From the NCBI RefSeq assembly GCF_020880695.1, contig NZ_JAJIWO010000005.1:186001-250000 (forward strand): a stretch of 64,000 nt of DNA, read 5' to 3'. The stretch is from Mucilaginibacter sp. UR6-11. GTDB lineage: Bacteria; Bacteroidota; Bacteroidia; Sphingobacteriales; Sphingobacteriaceae. Positions 42,269 to 51,082 of this stretch are shown piece after piece. A program made the position numbers and the translations under genes. Under the pieces are notes generated by a model. That model had not been told where the DNA came from and searched no databases. It saw nothing but the letters and a program-made list of their open reading frames with translations. Positions within the stretch are counted from its first letter, which is position 1, and each line of letters begins with the position of its first letter.

Positions 42269-42577
42269 GTGAAGGTTCTTATCACTTCTGCACTTTCGGC
42301 AACGGCCCACCGCTTAAAAAGCAAACTGAACATTGATAATGTTATTCTGGGAGATTATAATGATCTGCCGGCTTTTATGCTTTCGAGCGGTAAAATGATC
42401 AAATTACCTGATCCGTGCTCATTTTCCTACACACATGAAATGCTTGCGTTGTGCCTCGACAATTTAATTGATCTGGTTTATGTAGTTGATAGCGGGGAGA
42501 TAAAACTGCTGCTTGAATCAAAGCAGCTTTTTGCAGAATATAACATAGATATAAAGGTAGCAGATGATGAAATATAG
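42269..42577 (+). CDS. Small hypothetical protein, GTG start
   Basis: A 102-residue protein beginning with GTG at 42269, 3 bases after the LolD-like gene. The N-terminus MKVLITSALSATAHRLK, followed by a second strand and GDYNDLP, resembles the nucleotide-free pre-ATP-grasp (Rossmann-like) domain found at the start of some carboxylase/ligase proteins. The catalytic ATP-grasp part is absent. The C-terminal segment VVDSGEIKLLLESKQLFAEYNIDIKVAD also has that character. It overlaps the next gene by 14 bases. Function unknown; the fold suggestion is tentative. Confidence 0.65.
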   Translation: MKVLITSALSATAHRLKSKLNIDNVILGDYNDLPAFMLSSGKMIKLPDPCSFSYTHEMLALCLDNLIDLVYVVDSGEIKLLLESKQLFAEYNIDIKVADDEI

Positions 42578-43175
42578 CGATATAGATCAGCAGAAGAGCG
42601 CTTTTGTATTTGAACTGGATAATGTTATCTATCCGGAAAAGGATTACCTTTTCCAGGTATATTACCTGTTTGCGAGTTTTTTAGAATATACCGAGTTAGT
42701 TGACGCGAAGTTAATCACCGCGTTAATGGTGGATACCTACAATACACAAGGCAAGGACGCGGTGTTTGACAAAGTGAAGGAAAAGTTTGCTATAGACGAG
42801 AAATACAGAATAAATTTTCAGCATTTGTTGCTTACAGTTAAACTTCCGTTAAAATTATTGGTCTATCAAGCTTTGCTTGATATGTTGCAGGAAATTGTGG
42901 TCGACCGTAAAAAAATCTTTATTGTTGCCAATGATAATCCGGCACTGCAGCTAAATAAAATCAAACAAACAGAGTGGCATGGGCTTGAGAATTATTTATT
43001 TTGCTATTTTGCGGAAGAAATTTCACCTATGCCCGAGCCGGATGTGCTTCACCTGTTAATGAAAGAACACGGTTTGGCGAGAAGGGATGTTGTTATGGTA
43101 GGATACTCAGAAGCTGCGGCCAACAGTGCCGAAGCTTGTGGAATTGATTATTATAATATCCGAGAAATTTTATAA
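42564..43175 (+). CDS. HAD-like protein with degenerate active site
   Basis: A 203-residue protein with the length and helix/strand pattern of a pyrimidine-5'-nucleotidase-type HAD phosphatase: VFELDNVIYPEKDYL at the N-terminus, a helical cap with QVYYLFASFLEYTE, an FIVANDNPALQLNK strand and a VVMVGYSEAAANSAEACGIDYY end. The catalytic residues are altered: the nucleophile Asp of DxD is Glu (ELD), the motif III Lys is missing (SPMPEPDV where KPxP is usual), and motif IV lacks its Asp (GYSEAA for GDxxxD). It is probably not an active phosphatase. It overlaps the preceding small gene and seems part of the LolD-like operon. Confidence 0.75.
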   Translation: MMKYSDIDQQKSAFVFELDNVIYPEKDYLFQVYYLFASFLEYTELVDAKLITALMVDTYNTQGKDAVFDKVKEKFAIDEKYRINFQHLLLTVKLPLKLLVYQALLDMLQEIVVDRKKIFIVANDNPALQLNKIKQTEWHGLENYLFCYFAEEISPMPEPDVLHLLMKEHGLARRDVVMVGYSEAAANSAEACGIDYYNIREIL

Positions 43176-43226
43176 TCCTCAGTTATAAGATAATAAAGAG
43201 GGGTTCGTTATCAATAATTTAACAAC

Positions 43227-44774
43227 ATGAAAAAACTACTTTACATCACTATTTTACTTGCCGCTGCCGATACTATATCTTGTAAAAAAGATAAGAAGAA
43301 TGCTTATAATGGAACCGCTCCGTCAAAAACTGGCTCAACCTTAGATCTTATAAGGGACTCTGTATTTCTTTATGCCAAGGAGGCTTATTATTGGTATGAC
43401 GCATTACCATCTTATGCCAGCTTTAATCCACGCTCTTTCGCAGGGAGCACCGATTTGGCAGCATTAACCAAAGAAGTTGATGCCATATCTCAATATAAAA
43501 TAAACCCAAACACAGGTCAGCCTTATGAATACTATTCCGGAGCTCCGGGCGAGGCCAAATATTCATTTATCGACGAGGGCCAGGTATCAACCGAGTTAAA
43601 CGGCAGCAACAATAATTTTGGCTTTGCCCCACTATATAATGATGTTAATGATTTGCGTGTTAAATATGTATACCCTGGCTCGCCTGCCGATCTTGCCGGC
43701 GTTAAGCGCGGTTATAAAATAATTAGTATAAATGGCAATTCAGACATTGCTTATGATGGGGGTTCGGGCCCGCATACACAATTTGTAATCAATGCCTATT
43801 CTGGCAGCAACACAATAACCATGGTGCTTCAAAAAAGCGATTTGAGCACTATTACAGTAAATTTAACTGCCGCAGCTTATACCACTAATCCGGTAATAAC
43901 TTATAAAACATTTAATGTGGGTAATGGCAAAGTAATAGGCTACGTGGTTTTTAATACGTTTACATCCGAAGCAAATGCTGACGCGAAGTTAGATGCTGCG
44001 TTTAATTATTTTCAATCACAGGGAATCACTGACCTGGTAGTTGATCTTCGTTATAATGGTGGTGGCTATGTGGCAACTGCCGAATACCTGGATAACCTGA
44101 TTGTGCCGATTGCTAAAACCGGAGCTACGATGTACAGTTATTATTTTAATGACATACTTGCCAGCAACAAAGAGGTTTTACTAGGTAACCAGGTAAGACG
44201 TGAGCCTTCAACCAACCAGTTGTATAATTACGGCCAGTTTAGTTATACCGTTGCGGATAATACTACCAAATTCACCAAGAAAGGCTCGCTAAACATTGGC
44301 CGGGTATTTTTTATTGTAACCGGCTCAACAGCTTCGGCCAGTGAGTTAACTATTAATAATTTACGCCCTCACCTGGATGTGCAATTGATAGGTACCACCA
44401 GCTATGGTAAGCCGGTTGGGTTTTTTGACATCGATATTAATAAATATCAATTGTATATCCCTGAATTTGAAACTAAAAACTCAGCAGGCCAGGGGGGATA
44501 CTATACCGGCATGACCCCGGGATCTGCTGAGTATCCAGGCGTAAAAGATTATGACGATGTTACAAAAGAGTTTGGCGATACTACCGAAACATTGCTTCAC
44601 CATGCCGTAAATTATGTAAGAAGGGGCATTTATAGCTCGCCAACCGAAAGGATACAGGGATTATCCGGCAGGCAAAAGACATTTTCAATCGACCAGGCTA
44701 ATGCTGCTGCAATTGAGTTAAATGGTAACAAATTCAGCGGAATGATAACCAAAAAGACGTTTAAAAATAAATAG
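43227..44774 (+). CDS. S41 family peptidase (C-terminal-processing-like), lipoprotein
   Basis: A 515-residue envelope protease. The N-terminus is a lipoprotein signal with Cys at residue 19 (TISCKK). A helical N-terminal region (about 30-130) is followed by a PDZ domain (about 140-215: GFAPLYNDVNDLRVKYVYPGSPADLAGVKRG) and the S41 catalytic domain (about 225-440), with IGYVVFNTF, DLRYNGGGYV, and the candidate nucleophile Ser in VTGSTASASELTINNL, followed by GTTSYGKPVG. Members degrade or process envelope proteins. It stands alone, convergent with smc. Confidence 0.92.
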   Translation: MKKLLYITILLAAADTISCKKDKKNAYNGTAPSKTGSTLDLIRDSVFLYAKEAYYWYDALPSYASFNPRSFAGSTDLAALTKEVDAISQYKINPNTGQPYEYYSGAPGEAKYSFIDEGQVSTELNGSNNNFGFAPLYNDVNDLRVKYVYPGSPADLAGVKRGYKIISINGNSDIAYDGGSGPHTQFVINAYSGSNTITMVLQKSDLSTITVNLTAAAYTTNPVITYKTFNVGNGKVIGYVVFNTFTSEANADAKLDAAFNYFQSQGITDLVVDLRYNGGGYVATAEYLDNLIVPIAKTGATMYSYYFNDILASNKEVLLGNQVRREPSTNQLYNYGQFSYTVADNTTKFTKKGSLNIGRVFFIVTGSTASASELTINNLRPHLDVQLIGTTSYGKPVGFFDIDINKYQLYIPEFETKNSAGQGGYYTGMTPGSAEYPGVKDYDDVTKEFGDTTETLLHHAVNYVRRGIYSSPTERIQGLSGRQKTFSIDQANAAAIELNGNKFSGMITKKTFKNK

Positions 44775-44798
44775 ACTGTAGTGTAAATGCACTACAAA

Positions 44799-47700
44799 TT
44801 AATCTGCTAATTCCCTGATATCTACCGGGACAACGCGGGAGATTCCCTGCTCAACCATTGTTACACCGTAAATTACATCGGTGCTGGCAATGGTTCTTTT
44901 ATTATGGGACACAATGATGAACTGAGACTCTTGCGAGAACTTGCGGATGATGTTATTAAATTTATCAATGTTCGTATCGTCCAGCGGCGCATCAACCTCA
45001 TCAAAAATACAGAAGGGAGCGGGCTTTAACAGATAAAGCGAAAAGAGGATGGCTGTGGCGGTCAACGTTTTTTCACCGCCCGAAAGCTGATTGATCGACA
45101 AGGGGCGCTTACCCTTTGGCTTGGCGATAATATCAATATCTGATTCAAGCGGATGCTGCGGATCGGTCAGGATCAGATCACACGAATCTTCTTCATTAAA
45201 TAGCGATCTGAATACTTTAATAAAGTTTTCGCGCACCAGGGTAAAGGCAAGCATGAATTTCTCTTTTGCAGTATCGTCAATCTCCTGAATGGTGGCCATC
45301 AGCGATGCTTTTGCCTCACCCAGATCTTTTTTCTGATTCTGAATAAACTCAAAGCGCTCGCTCATCTCATTGTACGCTTCAACAGCCATGGGGTTAATGG
45401 CACCAAAATCGTCCAGTTGCGTTTTTAATTTATCGGTACGCTCGCGTAGCTGTTGCTCGTTCTCATCGCCGGCTGTTTCATTTTCAGGCAGCTCGTTAAT
45501 ATCTACGTTAAACTCAACTGATAAGCGTTCTTTTAATGCGTTTAATTCTATCCGCAGGTTATTACGCTCATCTTTAAGTTCATTTTCTATTACTTCGGCC
45601 TGGTCTTTTTTGCGGCGCAGCGCCGTTATGGCATCTTCAGTTTCTGTGATTTTGCCGCGTAGCTTATAATATTCCTGTTCAGCCTCCTGGGTCGCTTTTT
45701 CAAGCTCTTCCTTTTGGCTGTACATTTCAAGCAGGCTGTCGTCAGAGGTGTCAGACTGGTGCAGATTTTCCTGTATGGCTGCTTTTACTTTTTCAAGTTC
45801 CTCATTGTTTTGTTTTATCCGGCTCTCCAGGCTTTCCTGCTGCGTAAACCGGTAGTCGAGGTCCTTATTCAGACCTGAAACTTTATTTTGCTGTTGATGA
45901 AACTTGATGTTCTCCTGGTTATAGGTATTTGACTGTACCGTTACCATTTCATTCAACTCATTAAAAGCACTTTGTTTGTCGGCAAGTAATTCATTTTGAG
46001 CCTGCTTGGCGGCTTTTAGTTCAACAAGCAGTGGTTGCAGTGTGGCAATCTCCTCTTTTATTCCGCTTATTTTTTTAGCGATATCGTCTTTTCGGTTAAG
46101 GCTGTTCTCAATAAAGGTTTCATACTGTTCCTGCCGGGTTTTAACCGTAATCAGTTCTGTATTTAAGTGGTTCAGTTCGGCCTGCTTTTGATTGAGTTCG
46201 GCAGCTTTACCGGCAGCTTTTAATGAAACCGATTTTGTTTGTAATTCGTTTGACCTGGTTTTAAGCTCAAAAAGATCCACTTCCAGCTTTTTGATCTCTT
46301 TAGCCAGGTTCTCTAAATTTTTGGCGCGGCCAATTCTTTTACCCTCAAACAAACCTACCGAGCCACCGGCCATGGTATATTTTGATTTGTTGAATTTTCC
46401 GCTTTGTGCTAACAGTACCAGCCCGTCGGTTAATCCTGAATTATTTAATTCGGCTTCATCATTAACCAGGTAGACATTTTTTAGTAAATGGCTCACCAGC
46501 GGCTGATATTTTTTCTCAACTTCAATAACGCTAAGCGCGGGGATACGACCGCCAACAGCATCCTCTTTAAATGGCAACGATACTTCATCAGTATAATTGC
46601 TCAGGATAAAAAACTGGGCCCTGCCCCGCGATGAGTTGCTTAACAGGTTGATGGCCTTTACCGCTTCATCATAACTCTCAACCACATAATGATTCATTAG
46701 CGGCTCCAAATAGTTCTCGATAGCTACCCGGTACTGCTCGCGGCAAAATAACACGTCGCTAAAGAGGGGAGCGTTCCTGGCCCATTCGTTATTGTTTTTG
46801 AGGAAACGGATGGACTCGGGGAAGCCTTCAAGGTTATCAACCAAACTTTTGGTAAGGTTATACTCGTTTTGCCTGGCGTCAAGCTTACGGCTTTCGGCTA
46901 TTATCGTTTCTTTGACCTTATCTGCGTCGGCATCAATATTGGTAATTTGTTCCTGCAGCTCAGTTTCCCGTTGAAGCTCCTGCCGGTAATCTTTCTCCAG
47001 GGTTTCGGTACGCCCCTCTAACTCGGCGACAACTTCTTTAAAATGCGATAATTCTACCTTTTTATTGGTAGCATCTTCCATATTGCGCTGGCTTTCCTGC
47101 TCCAGCGCCTGTTCCTGGATCTGCAGGATATCAATATCTTTTTCGGCTTTATAAGCCTGATTTTGCAGATTAGTGTTAGCGGCGGTCAGCTCATTTAATT
47201 CATTACGCGCGCTTGATTGTTGCAGACGCAATTCATCAACCATTAATTTAAGGTCGGCAACTTTTTCTGTTATAGCCTGCAGGTTCTCGTCTTCCCGCGC
47301 TTTTTCTTCATTAAGGCGCTTAATGTTATAAAGTACGTGGTTAAGTTGGTTGCGGTCGCGCTCCAACTCTTCGCTTAATCTTGTTTCTTTATCCTGTTGA
47401 AACTTTAATTGTTCGTTCTTTATTTTCTTTTCGCTTTCATACGCGCGGATCTTGCCGACAAAATCATTGGTGGCTTTTTGCTGTACAGAAAGATTTTTTT
47501 CTTTCGTGATGCTTTCCAGCCTGGCTTGCTGCAGGCCGGCTTCAAGCGTATCCATCTGGGTTATTACGCCTGATTTTTCCTCACGTTGCTTAAGCTCCTG
47601 TTGCTCAATAGCGTTTAGCGACGTACCAAAGGCGGCAATTTTAAATGATGCCAGTTTAATACTCAGGGCCTTGTATTCATCTTTTATACGGTAATAGCGC

Positions 47701-48338
47701 TCGGTTTTTTTTGCCTGATTTTCAAGCATCTTCAGGTTTTTCTGTATCTCAAACAGTAAATCCTCTACACGTTCCAGGTCGGCTTCGGTTTCCTTAAGCT
47801 TATTAAAGGTTTGTTTTTTGCGGAGTTTATATTTGGATATGCCCGATGCTTCTTCAAACAAATTACGGCGCGAGCCTTCTTTGTTTGATATGATCTCTTC
47901 GATCATCCTAAGCTCGATTATGGCGTACGAGTCTGAACCGATGCCGGTATCCAGGAAAAGGTCTGTAATGTCTTTTAAACGGCACTGTACGTCATTTAAA
48001 CGGTATTCGCTGTCGCCGCTGCGGTAAAGCTTACGCGTTAAGGTAACCTGCGAATAATCAGTAGGCAGGATATTTTTTGTGTTATCAAAGGTTAATGAAA
48101 CTTCGGCCAGGTTAGCAGGCTTACGACTTTTGGAACCGTTGAAAATAACGTTGTCCATTTTTTCCGAACGAAGCATTCGTGTGCTTTGTTCTCCTAATAC
48201 CCAGCGTATGGCATCAACAACGTTTGACTTCCCGCAGCCGTTAGGACCCACAATAGCGGTAACACCCTCATTAAAATTAATGGTGATCTTATCGCCAAAG
48301 CTTTTAAACCCTTTGATTTCTAACTGTGTAAGCTGCAT
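44799..48338 (-). CDS. smc: Chromosome segregation protein SMC
   Basis: An 1179-residue ATPase that compacts and segregates the chromosome with ScpA/ScpB. The N-terminal head has Walker A GPNGCGKSNVVDAIRW (about residues 32-47), and QTFNKLKETEADLERVEDLL begins the first coiled coil (about 170-500). The hinge lies around 515-670 (EGFPESIRFLKNNNEW ... GRAQFFILSN). A second coiled coil (about 680-1020) leads to the C-terminal head with signature LSGGEKTLTATAI and Walker B CIFDEVDAPLDD. The length is typical. Several long open frames on the opposite strand are coincidental. Confidence 0.97.
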   Translation of the reverse strand: MQLTQLEIKGFKSFGDKITINFNEGVTAIVGPNGCGKSNVVDAIRWVLGEQSTRMLRSEKMDNVIFNGSKSRKPANLAEVSLTFDNTKNILPTDYSQVTLTRKLYRSGDSEYRLNDVQCRLKDITDLFLDTGIGSDSYAIIELRMIEEIISNKEGSRRNLFEEASGISKYKLRKKQTFNKLKETEADLERVEDLLFEIQKNLKMLENQAKKTERYYRIKDEYKALSIKLASFKIAAFGTSLNAIEQQELKQREEKSGVITQMDTLEAGLQQARLESITKEKNLSVQQKATNDFVGKIRAYESEKKIKNEQLKFQQDKETRLSEELERDRNQLNHVLYNIKRLNEEKAREDENLQAITEKVADLKLMVDELRLQQSSARNELNELTAANTNLQNQAYKAEKDIDILQIQEQALEQESQRNMEDATNKKVELSHFKEVVAELEGRTETLEKDYRQELQRETELQEQITNIDADADKVKETIIAESRKLDARQNEYNLTKSLVDNLEGFPESIRFLKNNNEWARNAPLFSDVLFCREQYRVAIENYLEPLMNHYVVESYDEAVKAINLLSNSSRGRAQFFILSNYTDEVSLPFKEDAVGGRIPALSVIEVEKKYQPLVSHLLKNVYLVNDEAELNNSGLTDGLVLLAQSGKFNKSKYTMAGGSVGLFEGKRIGRAKNLENLAKEIKKLEVDLFELKTRSNELQTKSVSLKAAGKAAELNQKQAELNHLNTELITVKTRQEQYETFIENSLNRKDDIAKKISGIKEEIATLQPLLVELKAAKQAQNELLADKQSAFNELNEMVTVQSNTYNQENIKFHQQQNKVSGLNKDLDYRFTQQESLESRIKQNNEELEKVKAAIQENLHQSDTSDDSLLEMYSQKEELEKATQEAEQEYYKLRGKITETEDAITALRRKKDQAEVIENELKDERNNLRIELNALKERLSVEFNVDINELPENETAGDENEQQLRERTDKLKTQLDDFGAINPMAVEAYNEMSERFEFIQNQKKDLGEAKASLMATIQEIDDTAKEKFMLAFTLVRENFIKVFRSLFNEEDSCDLILTDPQHPLESDIDIIAKPKGKRPLSINQLSGGEKTLTATAILFSLYLLKPAPFCIFDEVDAPLDDTNIDKFNNIIRKFSQESQFIIVSHNKRTIASTDVIYGVTMVEQGISRVVPVDIRELAD

Positions 48339-48507
48339 TTAATAGTAATAGCCCCTGTCCAATTTCCAGGGTTCAAAATAATCATAAAAAAATGATTTTA
48401 CCATATTTTTTTGAGTTAAAAGACTGTGCATTCAGGTTAAAGAAAAAGACGAAAGGTTAAGGTTTTGGAATGGCTGTTAAATTATCTTTTCCATCAAACA
48501 AAATATA

Positions 48508-48543
48508 ACCTTTTGCCTTTTACCTTTAAAACTTTTACCTTTT
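48508..48543. repeat. CCTTTT-type low-complexity repeat before the NAD(P)-binding gene
   Basis: Four near-copies of CCTTTT/CCTTTA with short spacers run up to the ATG at 48544; a related AAAGGTTAAGGTTTT tract lies about 60 bases upstream on the opposite sense, allowing a hairpin. Confidence 0.45.
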
Positions 48544-49182
48544 ATGAAAATAGCCGTATTTGGAGCAAGTGGCCGCATTGGCAGCCGCATAGTTCAGGAA
48601 GCATTAAATCGCGGGCATGATGTAACGGCGGTTGTCCGCCATCCCGAAGATTACACGTTGATACACGATCATTTAAAGGTAGCCAAAGGCGACCTGTTTA
48701 AAGCACAGGATGTGGAAACCGGTGCATTTGACCAGGACGCTGTTGTTTGCGCTTACAGCAACACCAAAGGCGCGCCGGCATCAACCATAGCCGAGTTACC
48801 AATACCGCTTATTAAAGGCTTAAAACAAGCGCATACTAAAAGATTGCTTATAGTAGGAGGGGCCGGAAGCCTGGAGGTGGCACACGGTTTGCAATTGGTT
48901 GATACACCAAATTTCCCGGTGGAGTATAAAACTACTGCGTTAGCACACCGGGATGCTTTAAAGCTTTATCAGAACGAAAAAGAATTAGACTGGACCTATG
49001 TAAGCCCTGCCGCCGAAATTGCGCCCGGCCAGCGCACCGGCAAATTCCGCGTAGGCGGCGGTCAGCTTCTGACAGATGTGCAAGGCAAAAGCTTTATTTC
49101 AATGGAAGATTTTGCTATCGCGATTGTAGACGAAATTGAAAATCCCATGCATATCAGGGCGCAGATGACGGTTGCTTATTAA
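48544..49182 (+). CDS. NAD(P)-binding (NmrA/atypical SDR) protein
   Basis: A 212-residue Rossmann-fold protein. The cofactor loop is GASGRIG (about residues 7-13) in MKIAVFGASGRIGSRIVQEALNRGHDVTAVVR, followed by the second strand and KGDLF. It resembles NAD(P)H-binding reductases or flavin reductases of the SDR-a5 type; the WTYVSPAAEIAPGQRTGKFR segment is typical. There is no classical YxxxK pair, so a binding or regulatory role is possible. It is a single-gene unit, convergent with the phzF-like gene. Confidence 0.88.
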   Translation: MKIAVFGASGRIGSRIVQEALNRGHDVTAVVRHPEDYTLIHDHLKVAKGDLFKAQDVETGAFDQDAVVCAYSNTKGAPASTIAELPIPLIKGLKQAHTKRLLIVGGAGSLEVAHGLQLVDTPNFPVEYKTTALAHRDALKLYQNEKELDWTYVSPAAEIAPGQRTGKFRVGGGQLLTDVQGKSFISMEDFAIAIVDEIENPMHIRAQMTVAY

Positions 49183-49197
49183 CAGGCTAATACCCGG

Positions 49198-49983
49198 TTA
49201 AACAAAAATTTCTCCTTTTAAATAAGTAACCGCTTTACCGGTCATTAACACCCTGTCACCCCGCAATTCGCACCATAACTCGCCTTTACGTGCCGAGATC
49301 TGGTAGGCGTGGAGTGTGTTTTTTTCAAATATCCTGGCCCAGTAAGGGATCAGGTTACAATGCGCTGAACCGGTTACCGGGTCTTCGGGAATGCCGGCCC
49401 CGGGAGCGAAAAACCGCGATACAAAATCAACGTCATTCCCGGGCGCAGTTACAATAACGCCCACGGTGTCCAGTTTTGATAAGGCAAAAAAGTCAGGAGT
49501 GATGTCGCGTATCTCTTTTTCAGAATCATAAACCACAAAGAAATCCCTTGATCGTAAGATGGCGGTTGGCGCTATGCCACCCAGTGCTTCTACTAATCCG
49601 TTGGGTTCTTCAATAGGTATTGGCGGTCGCGACGGGAAATCCATCGTGTATTTATCACCGTCTCTTTGTACTGTAAGAGTACCGGCTTTTTTTGTTTCGA
49701 AATGTATCGTATCGCCGGTATATCCCAGCTCGGTGAATAATATATGTGCAGACGCCAGCGTGGCGTGGCCGCACAGGTCAATTTCATATTCGGGCGTAAA
49801 CCAGCGCAACGCGTAACCATTGTCGGTTTTAACAAAAAATGCAGTTTCGGCCAGGTTATTTTCAACGGCTATTTTTTGCATCAATTCATCGGGCAACCAC
49901 TCAGTAAGCGGACAAATGGCTGCCGGGTTGCCACCAAAAAGCTGGTCGGTAAATGCATCGGCCTGATAAATAGGGATGGTCAT
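49198..49983 (-). CDS. PhzF family isomerase/epimerase
   Basis: A 261-residue protein of the PhzF/diaminopimelate-epimerase fold. The N-terminus YQADAFTDQLFGGNPAAICPL and the catalytic Glu in ENNLAETAFF (about residue 46) are characteristic, as are DLCGHATLASAHIL and the C-terminal DPVTGSAHCNLIPYW loop. Phenazine biosynthesis is not implied; most PhzF-like proteins act on unknown small molecules. The gene lies 7 bases downstream of an ABC ATPase gene on the same strand. Confidence 0.94.
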   Translation of the reverse strand: MTIPIYQADAFTDQLFGGNPAAICPLTEWLPDELMQKIAVENNLAETAFFVKTDNGYALRWFTPEYEIDLCGHATLASAHILFTELGYTGDTIHFETKKAGTLTVQRDGDKYTMDFPSRPPIPIEEPNGLVEALGGIAPTAILRSRDFFVVYDSEKEIRDITPDFFALSKLDTVGVIVTAPGNDVDFVSRFFAPGAGIPEDPVTGSAHCNLIPYWARIFEKNTLHAYQISARKGELWCELRGDRVLMTGKAVTYLKGEIFV

Positions 49984-49990
49984 ATCGTAT

Positions 49991-50656
49991 CTATTTTATA
50001 CCACTAAGGTAGTTGTAAGTAACTAAATCGTCAACGTTTTTTAGGTGTTTTGTACAACCGTTGGTTAAAAGTATGATTCTGTCGCTTATATCCAGTACAT
50101 CATAATATTGATGGTCGGTAATTATAATGCCCTTGGTTTTTGCAATGGTTTGTATAATGCTTTTAAAATAGTCAGCCTGTACGGGTGTTATATGTGTAAA
50201 CGGCTCGTCCAGTAAAATAAAATCAGCTTTGCTAAAAAGTATCATTAACATCTCAAGCTGTCTTAATTCACCTCCGGACAACTGTTCGGCATATTTATGC
50301 TGATGATCCTGATAAATTCTGAGATTTGAAAACTGCTGCCAATATTGCCCGTCTATAAGCATTGATGCTAACCTGTTTATTCTTATTCCGCCCGGCAGAT
50401 AATTTTGTTGTGGTAAGTAAGCTATCCGGTTATTAAGATATCCGTATTGAATAACGGTACCGTTAATATTTACGTGTTTATAAAATGGGGTAAGGGTACC
50501 AAAAACTATTTTTAATAACGACGATTTACCACTGCCATTGCGGCCTAGCAGGCCAATCACTTCGCCTTGTTTGCATTCCAGGTAAACGTCCTGCAATATC
50601 TTGCGTTCATCAAATGCCAGTTGTACGCTGTCAATTTTTAAAGTAAGCGGCTGCAT
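49991..50656 (-). CDS. ABC transporter ATP-binding protein
   Basis: A 221-residue ATPase. Walker A GRNGSGKS (about residues 37-44), signature LSGGELRQLEML, Walker B DFILLDEPFTH and an H-loop in IIITDHQYYDVL are all visible. The usual Asp-loop and a normal Q-loop (YLPQQNYLP) are present. Its 5' end overlaps a gene for a 94-residue membrane protein by 26 bases, making a minimal two-component unit; the rest of any transporter is not present. The substrate cannot be inferred. Confidence 0.9.
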   Translation of the reverse strand: MQPLTLKIDSVQLAFDERKILQDVYLECKQGEVIGLLGRNGSGKSSLLKIVFGTLTPFYKHVNINGTVIQYGYLNNRIAYLPQQNYLPGGIRINRLASMLIDGQYWQQFSNLRIYQDHQHKYAEQLSGGELRQLEMLMILFSKADFILLDEPFTHITPVQADYFKSIIQTIAKTKGIIITDHQYYDVLDISDRIILLTNGCTKHLKNVDDLVTYNYLSGIK

Positions 50657-50915
50657 GTGAAAATGGTAAGGCTATAATCAGTGAACAGATCAAGATATCA
50701 AAAGCAAAAGCACTGCTAAATAATGTTATAACATGGTAGCCGGCATTGCGAAAATAAAAATAGGTTTGTTTGGACGAATAGTAGTGTAAGCCAATAGCAG
50801 CTAAAAAGCCGCATACTTTAGCCGAAAAGAAAATTTCTGCATTAAGGGTACCTGCCTCCCAAATAAAAATAAACGTAGCTAAAAGCGTGAATGCTACATT
50901 GTATAGCAATAGCAA
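50631..50915 (-). CDS. Small hypothetical membrane protein
   Basis: A 94-residue protein with about three hydrophobic segments (residues 1-20, 28-45 and 60-88), no recognised motif and no signal cleavage site. It overlaps the start of the ABC ATPase gene by 26 bases, so translation is probably coupled and it may be the membrane partner, though it is much smaller than ordinary ABC permeases. The ATG at 50915 is the first in frame. Confidence 0.6.
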   Translation of the reverse strand: MLLLYNVAFTLLATFIFIWEAGTLNAEIFFSAKVCGFLAAIGLHYYSSKQTYFYFRNAGYHVITLFSSAFAFDILICSLIIALPFSHAAAYFKN

Positions 50916-51039
50916 TTGGTAAATTGCAGTGTGAGAATGCCTAAACGTTTCAAGTGGTAATTGCGATAGTTAATCAAACAGATTAAACGCCATATTATTG
51001 TTGAAACAATGCTAATTATTGTTTAAGCAGGAGAGAGGC

Positions 51040-51073
51040 AAAAAAAAAGCCTCCAGTGGTTTACCGGAGGCTT
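51040..51073 (-). terminator. Intrinsic terminator after rpoD
   Basis: AAGCCTCC (51047-51054) pairs with GGAGGCTT (51066-51073). On the minus strand a run of T follows, just after the primary sigma gene. Confidence 0.85.
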
Positions 51074-51082
51074 CTAAAAGGA

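Noticed and set aside
45091..48342. Several plus-strand reading frames of 60-99 residues inside smc
   Set aside because: They are antisense to a clearly coding 1179-residue gene, Ser-rich as expected of shadow frames, and have no ribosome site or domain.
49198..49983. Phenazine biosynthesis suggested by the PhzF-like gene
   Set aside because: No other phz genes are present and PhzF-fold proteins have many unrelated roles.
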